Source of the DNA: Diphasiastrum complanatum
Taxonomy: Eukaryota; Streptophyta; Lycopodiopsida; Lycopodiales; Lycopodiaceae
NCBI GenBank assembly: GCA_029204225.1
Contig: MU831544.1
Span: 62,001 to 126,000 of the forward strand
Direction of reading: 5' to 3'
Length of the DNA stretch: 64,000 bases
Shown here: in pieces, positions 31,906 through 47,640 of the stretch
How positions within the stretch are numbered: the first letter of the stretch is position 1
Layout: every line of letters starts with the position of its first letter
The notes under the pieces: generated by a model
Databases searched by the model: none
Told to the model about the DNA's origin: nothing
Seen by the model: the letters and a program-made list of their open reading frames with translations, nothing else
Translations under genes and position numbers: made by a program

Positions 31906-32181
31906 CCAGTCTTTCATGTAAGTCAGTTACGAAAAGCCTTAACCAGATCAGACAATCTGGTAGGGGACAATGTTCTAGTTCTCCCATTGGATCCTCAACA
32001 ACCTCCACATGAACCAGAGGAGATTCTTGATAGTAGAGAGACGCAAACTCGTCATACTCTATACCGAGAATATCTGGTGAAGTGGAATGATCAGCCTGTT
32101 GAGAATGCCACTTGGGAAAGAGGCAGCGTCCTTCGTAAGATTTTTCCAGACTTTGTCTTAGAGGACCAAGACGGTTCTTAA
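31906..32181 (+). pseudogene. Element A chromodomain tail
   Basis: Continuation of element A pol after the inverted insert: [16 protein letters not shown]-like sequence, [20 protein letters not shown], then [20 protein letters not shown] and [14 protein letters not shown]. This is a chromodomain-like C-terminus of the integrase, which in chromoviruses guides insertion to modified chromatin. It is separated from the rest of the integrase by 4 kb. A polypurine tract AAGGGGGAGGGAG (32180-32192) follows. Confidence 0.88.
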
Positions 32182-32192
32182 GGGGGAGGGAG

Positions 32193-32550
32193 TGTTACGA
32201 GCTCGTAACCAGTGCCGAACCCTAGAGAACACAGATAGGTCAGATACCACAGTCAGGGTCGTGTCCAGTGTACATGACCAACAGGGCAAGACAGTGTGAG
32301 TAGTGTGCCCCAGCACGGTCCATAGCCATGGCGGGCCTAACACAGCCTAGGGACCCTGTCAGCAGGATAGGGCCCCCAGTTGGGTCCCGAGGTGCAGTCG
32401 GCCACGTCAGTGACACGTGGTCGACACTTGGCAGTAGCATGCTACCAGTCCTCACACTGGGCTAGGAGGGGCTTACTCTATATCAGGGAGTAGGCAAGGT
32501 TGGGTGGATCAGTTAGTGTTTGCCCTACTGTGGTGTTAGGATCTATTACA
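32193..32550 (+). repeat. Element A 3' LTR, 358 bp
   Basis: TGTTACGAGC...CTATTACA, followed by the target duplication CTATT at 32551-32555. Confidence 0.95.
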
Positions 32551-32577
32551 CTATTATTTCCAATAAGATCCTTGACA

Positions 32578-32590
32578 TGGTATCAAAGCC
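32578..32590 (+). other. Copia primer binding site of the interrupted host element
   Basis: TGGTATCAAAGCC follows CTTGACA, an LTR-like end. With the gypsy insertion removed, the sequence left of 23074 joins 32556 and the LTR end lies 22 bases further on. Confidence 0.6.
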
Positions 32591-33426
32591 TGGGGGTGGA
32601 GTAGTTCGAGGCTAGTAGAAAACCGGATTCTTGGAGAATTCGAAAAATCATCTAATGGTTGGTCAAGCAAGCAAACAGTTTGTGGATACTGATTCGGACA
32701 TACAGATTGCCGAATTGGTTTTGCAGTAGACACTGATTCATAGTATCAGAGGGCACTTGAATTGGCTGTGAGTAGAGGGTATCAAAGCTATGGTTTCTCT
32801 TTGAAAAACCGAGAAAACTGAGACAGCTTCCGAAAAAGTGTCATAACTAAGTCAATCGAAGGCCGTTTTCGAAGCCGTAAAGCTCATAATCACCCTGAGG
32901 CAGGTAGCTGGAGGGCTGCTGCTGACACTCTCAGCTTCTGATAAGAATTGAATCATTACTAGAGAGAGGGTAAGCTCTCTGAAGAGAGAAAAAGCTGACT
33001 TTTTAAAAAGCCTGAAAATGCTCGTTTCTCCACCAAAAGAGTGATTGAAAGTTCAATCTGACAGTAGAAGCAAGGCGACCACGAACGTGGCCTCAAATTA
33101 TGCCAAGAATCATCCACAAAGGCATTCGATTCAGCTGAGAGGATGAGGGTAGGGTGGGGGAGAGGAGGCGTTGAACCTCGCACGCTCAGCCATAGTGGGA
33201 GGTCAGTGGCTGGAAGCCATTAGCGCATGGAGGAGCGCGGGCTAGTGCGCATTTGTGTTGAAGACCGTTGGATCGACCTCACACATTGATCAACGGCAGA
33301 GATCGTTCTTGTGTGGGCCATTGGATCTTACTTTACCATTGGATGTGCATAAAATTCACTTACACTTCATTTGAAGGGGTCCGAAAAGGTGGTCCTCCTT
33401 CAAAGTGAAAAGACAGTCTATTTTCT

Positions 33427-33834
33427 TTGGAGTTTGGATCAGACTCTATATCTTGGAGTTCAAAGAAGCAGCCTATCGTTGTGTTATCATCTACAGAGGT
33501 AGAGTACCGAGCTACTACAACTACAGCATGTGAGGAAATTTGGTTACAAAGGGTTCTCCATGATCTTCTCATGGTACAGGAAACACCTATAGCTGATAAC
33601 CAAAGTTGCATCAAGCTGGCAAAGAATCCGGTTCTCCACAAACAGATCAAAACATATCGAAGTACAACAGCACTTCATCAAAAAGGAACTTAAGAATCAT
33701 GAAGTTGAGGTTATTTATTGTTCTACGAAAGAGCAAGTTGCAGATATTTTCACTAAGGGACTTGTAAAAATTAATTTCAAAAGTTTAGAGAACTTCTAAG
33801 AGTGATAGATAACAAAATAAACATTAAGGGGGAG
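33427..33834 (+). pseudogene. Copia RNase H end and polypurine tract
   Basis: It reads SISWSSKKQPIVVLSSTEVE and YRATTTTACEEIWLQRVLHD, with ADNQSCIKLAKNPVLHKQIK. It then shifts frame to HFIKKELKNHEVEVIYCSTK and EQVADIFTKGL. This is the C-terminal copia RNase H. The polypurine tract AAGGGGGAG ends at 33834 and an LTR begins TGTTAGAAATTATG at 33835. The preceding internal region (32591-33426) has no recognisable gag, integrase or RT, so most of the element is deleted. Confidence 0.82.
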
Positions 33835-34900
33835 TGTTAGAAATTATGTTCATTTCATAGTTGCACTACGATTCTGAATCGCGGTTCAGAATCGCAGTCC
33901 GAATCGCGGTCCAAAATCGCGATTCGGATTTTTTCCAAAATCGTGTTTTTTTTGGGCAATATGGGTATCAGATGAAAGCTCTAATTAAGAGCATTATTAC
34001 TGTGTAGTTTGCTGAATGTTTCGGGTACAAGATGGTCCAATTTAGGTGCATTAATCCATGTTGGGTTCTGTCAAGGATAAAAATTCAAAACTAACCTCTA
34101 GTTGTTCGTTACGATCACATATGATTCCAGTGGGACAAAGACAGAGAACTGTAGAGCATATTGTACCTCGCTTTTTGCTTCGGGGGGCATTGCCCCCCGA
34201 TCCCCCGCTAAGGGGGGCCTAGGTGGCTGTTGTCGGCCCCTCCTAGACCCCCCCGGTGAAAGTAGCAGGGGGGGAGCTGCCCCCATGCACCCCCCCTAAG
34301 ATGAAAATGGGGGGGGTGATGCGTGCCGATAAGGGCCCAATATTTATGCCCCCACCTGTATGCACATTGCACTCACATCTCTAGTGAAATGATTGCAAAA
34401 GTATCATCCATAGAGTTGATAGCCCAAATTGTAGCATTAACAATTACTGAGAACCAGAGCAAATAACAACCAAATAGCTACTGACTTTTATCTGTTTGTG
34501 CCCTATCTACTGCAATTCTGGGAGGCAAAATGCTGGTTTGACCATTGCTCCCCTAAAAAAATTTCAGCCATAAGCTATTTTTCCCAAAAAAAAAAAATTT
34601 AAAAATTTTGCACGTTTCGCGGTTCGCTAACCCTGCGAATCACGATTCGCTATAACTATGGTTCATTTTATCCCATGCCTGCAAGCTATTTCAGGGGCCT
34701 ATGCTATTTAGGTGAGTTATAGATATAAGAAGTTAGTAGGGCGCTAAAGGACTATTATAGGATTTAAATTTTTGATTAAGTATTTGACTTGGACATTTAC
34801 CAAGCATAGAAGTAAAATTTAGGATAACCTTTATGCTTTAGCTTTTGCTTTTACCTAAGATAGAGATAGGCAAATATTATTTAGAGACGACCTACGCCCT
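33835..34900 (+). repeat. Copia 3' LTR (start certain, end not), split by a hAT element
   Basis: It begins TGTTAG right after the polypurine tract. It is interrupted at 33856-34660 by the hAT-like element and resumes with GTTCATTTTATCCC. The 3' end could not be located because the partner LTR left of 23075 is too diverged to match by eye. Confidence 0.45.
33856..34660. mobile_element. hAT-like non-autonomous element, 805 bp, with G/C-run hairpins
   Basis: GTTCATTT at 33848-33855 and 34661-34668 is an 8-bp target duplication. The termini are CATAGTT and its complement AACTATG. Subterminal repeats of AATCGCG/CGATTCG type fill 33868-33950 and 34612-34650. The centre (34180-34320) is a chain of G and C runs that form hairpins, such as GGGGGGCA next to TGCCCCCC. 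No transposase frame was found. Confidence 0.82.
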
Positions 34901-35489
34901 CCTCTATTATTCCATTGTAGCAAGTTTTGGACCTATGCTTTGAATATGAGATATTCTCTTATGCTCTATCTATTGTTTGTTGAGTGCGTGTAGTGCTATT
35001 AAGATTAGATCACTTTACTTATGAATTATATTTAAAATTCTGGGGCGTGCAAGATAATGCTTAGCCTACAACAAGCTCTAGAAATCAGATCATTCTCTCT
35101 CTTTCCATCGGTTTTCAACAATTTCTTCTTCCTTCCCTTATTCATCTCTTCCTGATGCTCTTCATCCACTCTTGATTGTGTAGGGAAATGGAGTATGCAC
35201 TATCGATCTTATAGTTGTAATTAACAATCACATCATAATTGCCAATGAACATTGAATGATATGCAAATGGAAAACTTTATTAAGAAATCCAATGTAATAT
35301 TCAACACTACCTAGTTGGAAGGTCTCATGACTATATAGTAACTCCAAGCAGCTCAACCTATGCCGCCTTCAAGCTTCTAATTTACAAATAATCAAGTAGG
35401 CATCATAGGCATATAGTCATGGAAGCCTCTTTCTTGTACTTGGCTACCATGGATGATAATAATATTTTTTCTACTTTTTGCTACTCTAT

Positions 35490-35610
35490 ATCATTGCACT
35501 TGATCTGACATGAATGGTATATAAATCTATGGTTGGCTGTATTCTCATATATCTTAGCCATAATGTGAACAATCATGATGGTGCTACAGTTGTCTGGTCT
35601 TATGGGAGAC
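35490..35610 (-). pseudogene. Short LINE reverse transcriptase relic
   Basis: The minus strand RPDNCSTIMIVHIMAKIYEN aligns with PGNYRTIMIGHVLTKLYGT of LINE copy 3. It is only about 40 codons and its ends are not clear. Confidence 0.5.
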
Positions 35611-35719
35611 AATGAGACGGAGAGTCGAGACACACAAAGAGAGAATAGCAACATGAGCATAAACAGCTTGTGGGCGCCCTTGTGTTCTGTCTTGCGGTGG
35701 ATCCGTGGCAAGGGATATC

Positions 35720-37438
<1,719 letters not shown>

Positions 37439-37711
37439 GAACTCTACAATATTTATACTACATACCAGTTGTTTTTCGAAACGTCACAAAAAAAGACTTT
37501 TTCCTTATGATACTTCACCAACAAAAATGTCTTATTATGGTTAACTTAGAAAAATGGCCTCAAATAAAAAAGTTTTTCAAAAAAAACTTCTAAGTCTTTT
37601 GGTGGGAAACTTGGTTCTAAACGAACGGCTGTGATCAATGCACATGATAGAGATGCTATCTAATGGTGAGCATATTCTAATACCTGTTGCACCAAAGGGC
37701 GTTGAGTTTTC

Positions 37712-37888
37712 TATAAAAGGGAAGATCACTACAACCCTCAGTTTCACTCTTCTTGCTCTCTCCTTCTCTCTCTTGCTTTTGCTCTCTTGGGTGGCTTCTC
37801 TACTGTTGGCATCTTTGCTTGGATGAGAGGAGACCTGTAAAAGCTTTGCGGAAGAGTATTCGGGTGGAGTTTACTGCAAACAAAAGGT
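37712..37888 (+). promoter_or_regulatory. Candidate core promoter with downstream splice donor
   Basis: TATAAAAG at 37712-37719, a pyrimidine-rich stretch (37740-37800), and a strong donor AAAAG|GTAAGA (GT at 37887). The layout is like that at 22486. No downstream acceptor or gene could be paired. Confidence 0.3.
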
Positions 37889-38164
37889 AAGAAAGCTATG
37901 GTTCGTTTGATTGCATGATCGTTTGCATCTAAGGAGTATTATTGGCTTGATATGTTGGAATGTGAATGAACTCACATAATGGTTTGATTATCATAGATAG
38001 GGGAAGAACCTTTGCTGAACTAGCATATGGAATATCTATAGGGTAGGAATTTTCCACCAATATTTTTAATGCTTCATGCCGAAAATGCCAGATCCCTTGT
38101 GGCGTGACTTGTGTACAAGAAAACTGAGAAAACAATACAAACCGTGTCTAAGGCACCTTCGAGT

Positions 38165-38428
38165 GTTTAATTGAATCAGTCCAACTATACTCTATTGCAA
38201 CAATCAGAACTGCATTGCTCAATCTCTGAACCCATGAACTCACTCTAGAACTAAACACATTGAAGTTGAATTTCATTTTCTTAGAGAGAAAGTTCAAAAC
38301 CAGGATGTTGAATTAAGTTACTGTCCTACTGCCAGTATGTTGGCTGATATCTTGACTAAGCCTCTTTCAAGAGAAAAGCATGTTGCATTATGTAGCTTGC
38401 TTAATTTTATTCATGATCCTAGGAGTTA
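38165..38428 (+). pseudogene. Copia RNase H relic
   Basis: It reads YCNNQNCIAQSLNP, a stop, then THSRTKHIEVEFHFLREKVQ, DVELSYCPTASMLADILTKP and LSREKHVALCSLLNFIHD, ending with TAA. This is the final part of copia RNase H from a family different from the one at 47145 (ADILTKPLSREKH instead of ANIFTKALDKG). No polypurine tract or LTR is evident after it. Confidence 0.78.
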
Positions 38429-39425
38429 AGCTTAAGCGGGTGAAGTCGAACTTCTGTGCAATCAATCAACTGGAGCAGAAGTAGGATCGACAACGAACTC
38501 TTCGAGTTTGAGGTCTTCGAGTTCTTCATCTTCTTCTTCGACCTCGTTCAAATTCAAGATCTTCGAGTTCGAAGTCCATGTCATCCACACTGCCCTGTAC
38601 GACGCAAACTATGTCACAGTTCACTTTAGCATTTTTTAGTAATTGCATTGTTTCATGCTCACTGCCCACATAATCATTGTAACTGTTCCATGTATATATA
38701 CATAACGGCAACTCACGAATCATAAGGATGAGACATGCAAGTGTAGAAGAGTGGATCAGAGTTCCTACACGAACTCCATTGTGTCTTAATTATCTAATTC
38801 CTTAGAATCAGAGATATCTGAGAGAGTGAAAGCTATTCAAGGAATAGAGACAATTATTTAATTTGTAGCTAGCTAAGTAAAATCACTGCACACATTGCAC
38901 CACTACTGTGAACCATTCTTGGGCACAAGATCGTGATCTGATCATTCTATTCACAATAAGCTTAATTCATATTCTCTATTTTCTTATGTGTATTCCACTA
39001 TGAATGCTTTCTGATAATTTTTCTTTTTCAATGATGCTCATTAATTTGGAATGTCTAATCTCGAAGGAAGCATGGCTGTCTCAAACGCCTAATTGTTTCG
39101 CTCCCTTCATGGTTGTCTTTGACACCTACCATACATTCCTCCATTCGGTCTAAGTCAATGTTAATGTTGTAGTTTGGTAAAGTTCACGTTCAAGTTCTCT
39201 ATGTTGGAGCTCTGTTTCCTATTCGCAACATCCTTTTTGTATATAGAATCGTCATTCTCTTGGCCAATTGGCATATGTTAATGATGCTCAATATTATTGA
39301 CAAGTGTGATGATTGGATGTGTACTTCATGGTATCTAAAGTATGAACATGGGTTGCTTAGTTAAATGGTTATGGAAATAGCCTTTTGGCTATGTCAGATT
39401 ATGACAAGGTAGGCTCTGATACCAC

Positions 39426-40305
39426 TGATAAAAATGCGCGACGCGAGCATTTGCAAACGTGAAACAATTCAGATGGATTTCAGATATGATTGCTGGTCAC
39501 TGTCAGCTGTATCATTTCCACAGTCCTCCAGAATGTAGACAGACACTATTGATCTATGTTTTGATTAACACAACATTCAATAAAATTCAACCAGTGTGCA
39601 TAATTGATAAAATGAGTGAATGAGATACACAAATGATGGCATACAACAATTCATTCAAGATCAGACGAGATAAGAGTGATATGTGCGTAATGGCTACAAT
39701 ATCATCTATTGATCTTCTTGTTTTTCGTGCGCGTTGTATGACAGACCCACACAACGCGCTGGTGTGAGAGAAGCGGTGCTCCACGAGCAATGTCTTGCTT
39801 ACTAGCGGACTTCTTGGATCTCTGTGAATCTTGCTTACAAAACTTGTCTCGCTTGCAGGCGGAATTCTATTTTGTATTTTGTCTGTCTGTCTTGCTTACT
39901 AGCATTAGACTTGTTGTATCATGCATCAACCAGAAGGTACATAGTCGCGTCGTGTAACTTCTAGATTAGAGTGAATAAACATCTACAACTAATCACGAAT
40001 TACAAGAGTGGCATATTAGCCATGACCTAGAGTGCATCTACTGATGTCATGATATCATATCAGATATCTATACTTTTCTGATCCTTTTTGGAGCGTGAGG
40101 GTTGAAAAAGACGTCGCGACGATTTGTGTCGCTTCGTGTCTTTTGACTTTCGCGTCATCTGGCTTTCTTCCGCTGTACCGCGAAAAATTCTCTTTCGCAA
40201 ATTTCTCGCTTTGTGTCTTTTGACTTTCGTGTTCGCAAAAATTTTCATCAGACTGAGGGCTGAAAGTTAGCAAAGCTTTGGTAATAGAAACGTTTTGTTT
40301 TTTCA
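39426..40305 (-). repeat. Copia LTR, minus orientation, 880 bp, with primer site
   Basis: On the minus strand it begins TGAAAAAACAAAACG at 40305 and ends TTTTTATCA at 39426. The primer site TGGTATCAGAGCC follows at 39424-39412, so this is a 5' LTR. It matches the LTRs at 49585 and 60847. No coding region of its element follows on the left. It forms an inverted pair with the LTR on its right. Confidence 0.82.
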
Positions 40306-40339
40306 GTAAGGTAGTTCGTCAAATGTGAACTAAGTCCAG

Positions 40340-41142
40340 TGATAAATTACGTATGCAGGAGATAGGTGACATGTGATAATTCACGACACAAATGATTTTC
40401 AGCACTTAAGAATCAAATTCTCTTGACACAAAAATCATCGTGACATCTTTTTCAACCCTCACGCTCCAAAAAGGATCAACAAGATCATGCAAGTACAGAT
40501 ATCTGATCTGATATCATGACATCAGTAGATGCACTCTAGGTCGTGACTAATCTGCCACTCTTGTAATTGGTGATTAGTTGTAGATGTTTAATCACTCTAA
40601 TCTAGAAGTTACATGACACGACTATATACCTTCTGGTTGATGCATGATACAACAAGTCTAATGCTAATAAGCAAGACAGACAGACAGAATACAAAATAGA
40701 AGTCTGCCTGCGAGCGAGACAAGTTTTGTAAGCAAGAGCCACAGAGATCCAAGAAGTTCGCTAGTAAGCGACACATTGCTCATGGGAGAGCATCGCTTCT
40801 CTCACGCCAGCGTGCTGTGTCGGTCTATCATACAGCGCACAAAAAATGAGAAGATCAATAGATGATATTGTAGCCATTATGCACATATCACTCTTATCTC
40901 GTCTGATCTTGAATGAATTGCTGTCCGCCATCGTTTGTGTATCTCATTCACTCATTTTATCAATTCCGCACACTGGTTGAATTTTATTGAATGTTGTGTT
41001 AATCAAAACATAGATCAACATTGTCTATCTACATTCTGGAGGACTGTAAGAATGATACAGCTGGTAGTGACCAGCAATCATATCTGAAATGCATCCGAAT
41101 TGTTTCACGTTCGTGAATGCTCGCGTTGTGCGTTTCGCATCA
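40340..41142 (+). repeat. Copia LTR, plus orientation, partner of inverted pair
   Basis: From the CTTTTTCAACCCTCACGCTC block at about 40446 to CGCATCA at 41142 it mirrors the left LTR almost throughout. The first about 100 bases are too diverged to set the start exactly. No primer site follows it, so it may be a 3' or solo LTR. Confidence 0.7.
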
Positions 41143-42720
41143 CTTACAAATGGATGCACACCTACAACTCAACAAGAATCTATGCCAGTAAGGAACCAAG
41201 GACCTACTACTTTGAACTCTGAGAGTCATAGACATGAGAAGATACTACTTATGAGACAAATTTAGATAATATCCCTTGATTTTCCATACCATTGTGCTCG
41301 ATAACGACATGACCCTGACCCTGACTTTATACTATGGACTCTGCGCTTATGAGTTTTTGACAGAAACCTACGTAATTCTTCTGGATACAACTCTATGATC
41401 TAAAATACACTACATTGACCTCCAAGAATCGTAAGTCATACCCTGTTGACATAAGGGAATACAAGCTATGATGCAACTCTCAATGTGGATGTACATTTCG
41501 TCCGACGAGACTATGACCTTATAGAAACACCCATTGATGAAGCCTAAGTAACGTTGAATTTGACTATGCAATCATGAATTTCAAAAACACACTATGATAC
41601 AGACCAAGTTACCTATACGTAGGAAAAAAAAGTCAATTGAATGACAACAAATGGCCATGCGAATGAGATTAGATTTGGGCTTCCCAGAGGTAGCTACAAC
41701 CAAAATCAAAGACGTCGTCAACATGTGAAGAATGGAAGAAAGCTTTTCAGGTGAATAAATCGAATCGGTTATCGACCTTAAAGCCTAGTCATAGAGAAGA
41801 ACTGTTGAGAATTACAAGAGGATATGCCACATAGAGCCAAGCCTTAATTAGGTGAAGCTGAATGAGGAACATCACCTCGCATACAAGATGACCGTGGATA
41901 GAAAAGGTGAATCTCAAGTGGAGAAAAATTTGACTCCTCAATAATCATACCTACATGTCTTTTTTGCACGGGTTGCTTGGTAGACCGTCAAAGTACAGTT
42001 TGGATGGAAACCTTTGAACTTCTGATGAGCTAAATGGCTAGAGACTTTGTAGGAGCTATGCATATAGCAGGGTAGAACCCCCATGCAACGTGCCTTTGGT
42101 AATGAGCATATTCTCCAAGTTCACTTTGACGATGTTAACAACGACTTTAATAGAATTTTAATCAGAGGAACCATCCACGTACTAGGATTCACAAAGCAAT
42201 GAGAGTTGAGCCCTTAGTGACATATTTCTCATGTCATTTCAAAATTAGATATAAAAGTATAAGATTATGTCGATCCCAGTTTGAGAATATCAAAGATATT
42301 AGCCATGCAATTACACATATAGGTATAGAAGCCAAAATCCCAAAGTATGTTGCAAGATAATAGTTGGTCTTGTCACTAATAGTAGATTGAACCTACAGGT
42401 TGGATCTAGGGTGACCCGATTATTGAACTCAAAAAGGACCTCTCCTTGCTAAAACATGTTTGCTAATTAGGATTAATTAATTCATTAATTGTCCTATGTG
42501 GCAGTTCACATCAGGTTTATCATGGGTTGACTCGCACCTCAACAGGCTTCACTTAAGCCTAGTGTGATAAATCAAGGAAACATGATCTTAATGTAGCCAG
42601 AAAATTTGAATGCAATGAAGACTTTCACTCTTCAAGGCCTTCAAAACTTATTTTAGTTAACTCAGAATGAGAAAAAAGGGGGCCCAATATTTTTTTGTTC
42701 CCCCCCTTTATCTTTTCCTT
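41143..42720. other. No recognisable feature
   Basis: No coding frame of note. At 42671-42712 a GGGGG run followed by CCCCCC with flanking A/T forms a hairpin. Confidence 0.4.
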
Positions 42721-42724
42721 ACAC

Positions 42725-43193
42725 TTCCAGAGATTTTAAAGTTGATGACTTGGTATATCATATAATTCCAAACGATTCTAGGACATTATGTACTGGAAAG
42801 CATTATAAACTGTCTACCAAATTTTGTGGATCATTCAAGATTGTATGAAAAATTGGTTCTTTAGCTTATGAACTAGATCTTCAAGGCAAAATTATCGCAC
42901 ACTTAGTATTTTATGTGAGCTGGTTAAAATTAAGTTTAGTACATGAAGGTGATACAGTTGGATTTGATGAGGATTTATCCTATCTGGAAGATTTATTGCT
43001 TAGTGTACCTTTGGAACTTGAGAAAGTACTCTGAACCAGAGATAAACAATTGAGAAATTGTTCTATCTCTGAGTGCTTAATCTAGTGGAAGGGTCAAACT
43101 GAGGATGATGATTCATGGGAGAGAGTTGATAGCATAAAGAAAATTTTTCCTAAGTTCTGTTGTTGAGGACATGAGTAGTTGAAGGGGGGAGAA
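42725..43193 (+). pseudogene. Gypsy integrase C-terminus and chromodomain relic
   Basis: It reads DFKVDDLVYHIIPNDSRTL, KHYKLSTKFCGSFKIV, IGSLAYELDL, SWLKLSLVHEGDTVGFDEDL, LELEKVL and WKGQTEDDDSWERVDSIKKI, with four stops. The order matches the C-terminal integrase and chromodomain of a plant chromovirus different from element A. A polypurine tract GAAGGGGGGAGAA follows, then TGCTATGTCC, the probable LTR start at 43194. Confidence 0.78.
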
Positions 43194-46480
<3,287 letters not shown>

Positions 46481-46594
46481 CATTATGGAGCTGGTGTATT
46501 GTGCGGTAATGTAGAAGTTTGCAAGAAACTTCTCGATTGAGCAGCAGGTTTAACGGTTGGTTGCCATGGTGCTCGTGTTGTTGTCGTGAGAATC

Positions 46595-47089
46595 CTATCG
46601 TGATTCATAACTGACGTGACGGGCAGGTAGGATCGTAGTTGGTTGTTTCGGACAGTCTTTGAGACAATGTTTTCTAATACAATCGGGACACTCAACATGG
46701 TACTTGGTCTTGACTGGACAATCAACCATAAAGTGGCCAGTTTCTCCACTGATGAAACATCCGTTGTTCAATGGCCCTGGTGTAATGGCATAGCCATCTT
46801 GTATGGCTAGTGGTTCCGGACTTTCTGGTGGGTATTCATGATAATGCAAGGAATGTCCAGATTGTGACGGTTGTTCTTCATATCGTTGGACTATATGTGC
46901 TTGGATATGCTGATATGAAAGACAACCATCAGCAGGATGCGTAGCCCGACAGTGTGGGCACCATAATGTTTTTTTGTTTATAAGGTACTTGTGCAGGGGC
47001 ATACTACTTTGGATAGATTTCAGGGTAGCTTGAAACTCATTGGTGAGTTTCTCCATCTGTAGTTGATGTTGCTTATTAAGCAGCTCCAA
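46595..47089 (-). pseudogene. Gag-like relic with three zinc-knuckle motifs
   Basis: A 164-residue minus frame. It starts with a Gln-rich helix (LLNKQHQLQMEKLTNEFQAT) and has three Cys/His clusters: WCPHCRATHPADGC, CFISGETGHFMVDC (its second Cys replaced by Ser) and CPDCIRKHCLKDC. Clustered CCHC knuckles fit the nucleocapsid end of a retroelement Gag or a related plant pararetrovirus-like coat protein. No protease or RT follows, only broken frames. It is cut off upstream by the copia sequence starting at about 47145, which may have inserted here. The assignment to a specific superfamily is open. Confidence 0.55.
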
Positions 47090-47144
47090 CTGGGATTTCC
47101 AAAGCTGGTCTCAGATGTCCTCGATTGGCTTTGACTCATGGACA

Positions 47145-47640
47145 GGAGCACGTGGTGCTCTTCTTTCTCTGGATTCGTCACAAACTATGTGAATTGGGTT
47201 GAGAGATGTACATGCAACAATGTTAAGCAGATAAGGACATATCGAGGTGGCGAATACATCTTGAATCGCTTCACTGACTTTTGCAATGATCATGGCATCA
47301 TTCACAGAAGGATTGCAGCCTACACACCGCAGCACAATGGTGTTGCTGAATGAAAGAATATGACCTTCATGGAAGTAGCCAGATGCATGATGGCCTACTC
47401 GAAGGCTCCAAGGGTACTTTGGGCTGAAGCAGTGGCTACAGCCGCATACATCCAAACCAGAACAAGTAAGTCTGTTGTCCCTCACACGACACCACAGAGC
47501 TATGGTGGGGTAGAAAGCCCAACCTGTCTCACATCAGAATCTTTGGTTGTGCAACTTATGCACATATTCTTGATAAGCTTCGTAAGAAGCTTGATGAGAA
47601 AGTCGAGCAGAGATTTTTGGTAGGTTATGACAACAATTCG
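47145..47640 (+). pseudogene. Copia copy 1 integrase remnant
   Basis: It reads VNWVERCTCNNVKQIRTYRG, GEYILNRFTDFCNDHGI, and AAYTPQHNGVAE followed by TGA. It then continues KNMTFMEVARCMMAYSKAPR and LWAEAVATAAYIQTRTSKS in another frame. The second catalytic Asp of the core (normally in IRTDRGGEY) is Tyr here. The Glu in NGVAE remains. Further shifts lead to SYGGVESPTCLTSESL. Confidence 0.82.

Larger units (their letters stand above)
23075..32550 (+). mobile_element. Ty3/gypsy chromovirus (element A) containing an inverted partial copy (element B)
   Basis: Two direct 358-bp LTRs (23075-23432, 32193-32550), both TG...CA, bound the insertion. The 5 bases CTATT occur just before (23070-23074) and just after (32551-32555) as the target duplication. 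The element has an initiator-Met primer site, gag, pol with chromodomain and a polypurine tract. The pol is split: bases 27877-31905 are an inverted partial copy of the same family plus filler. By eye the outer LTRs differ at five positions (about 1.4%), so the insertion is fairly young, yet the genes are broken. The insertion site is near the 3' end of an older copia LTR. Confidence 0.95.

Noticed and set aside
31890-32008. N-terminal extension of the element B protease frame ([14 protein letters not shown]...)
   Set aside because: It is the antisense of element A's chromodomain segment plus filler, open by chance.
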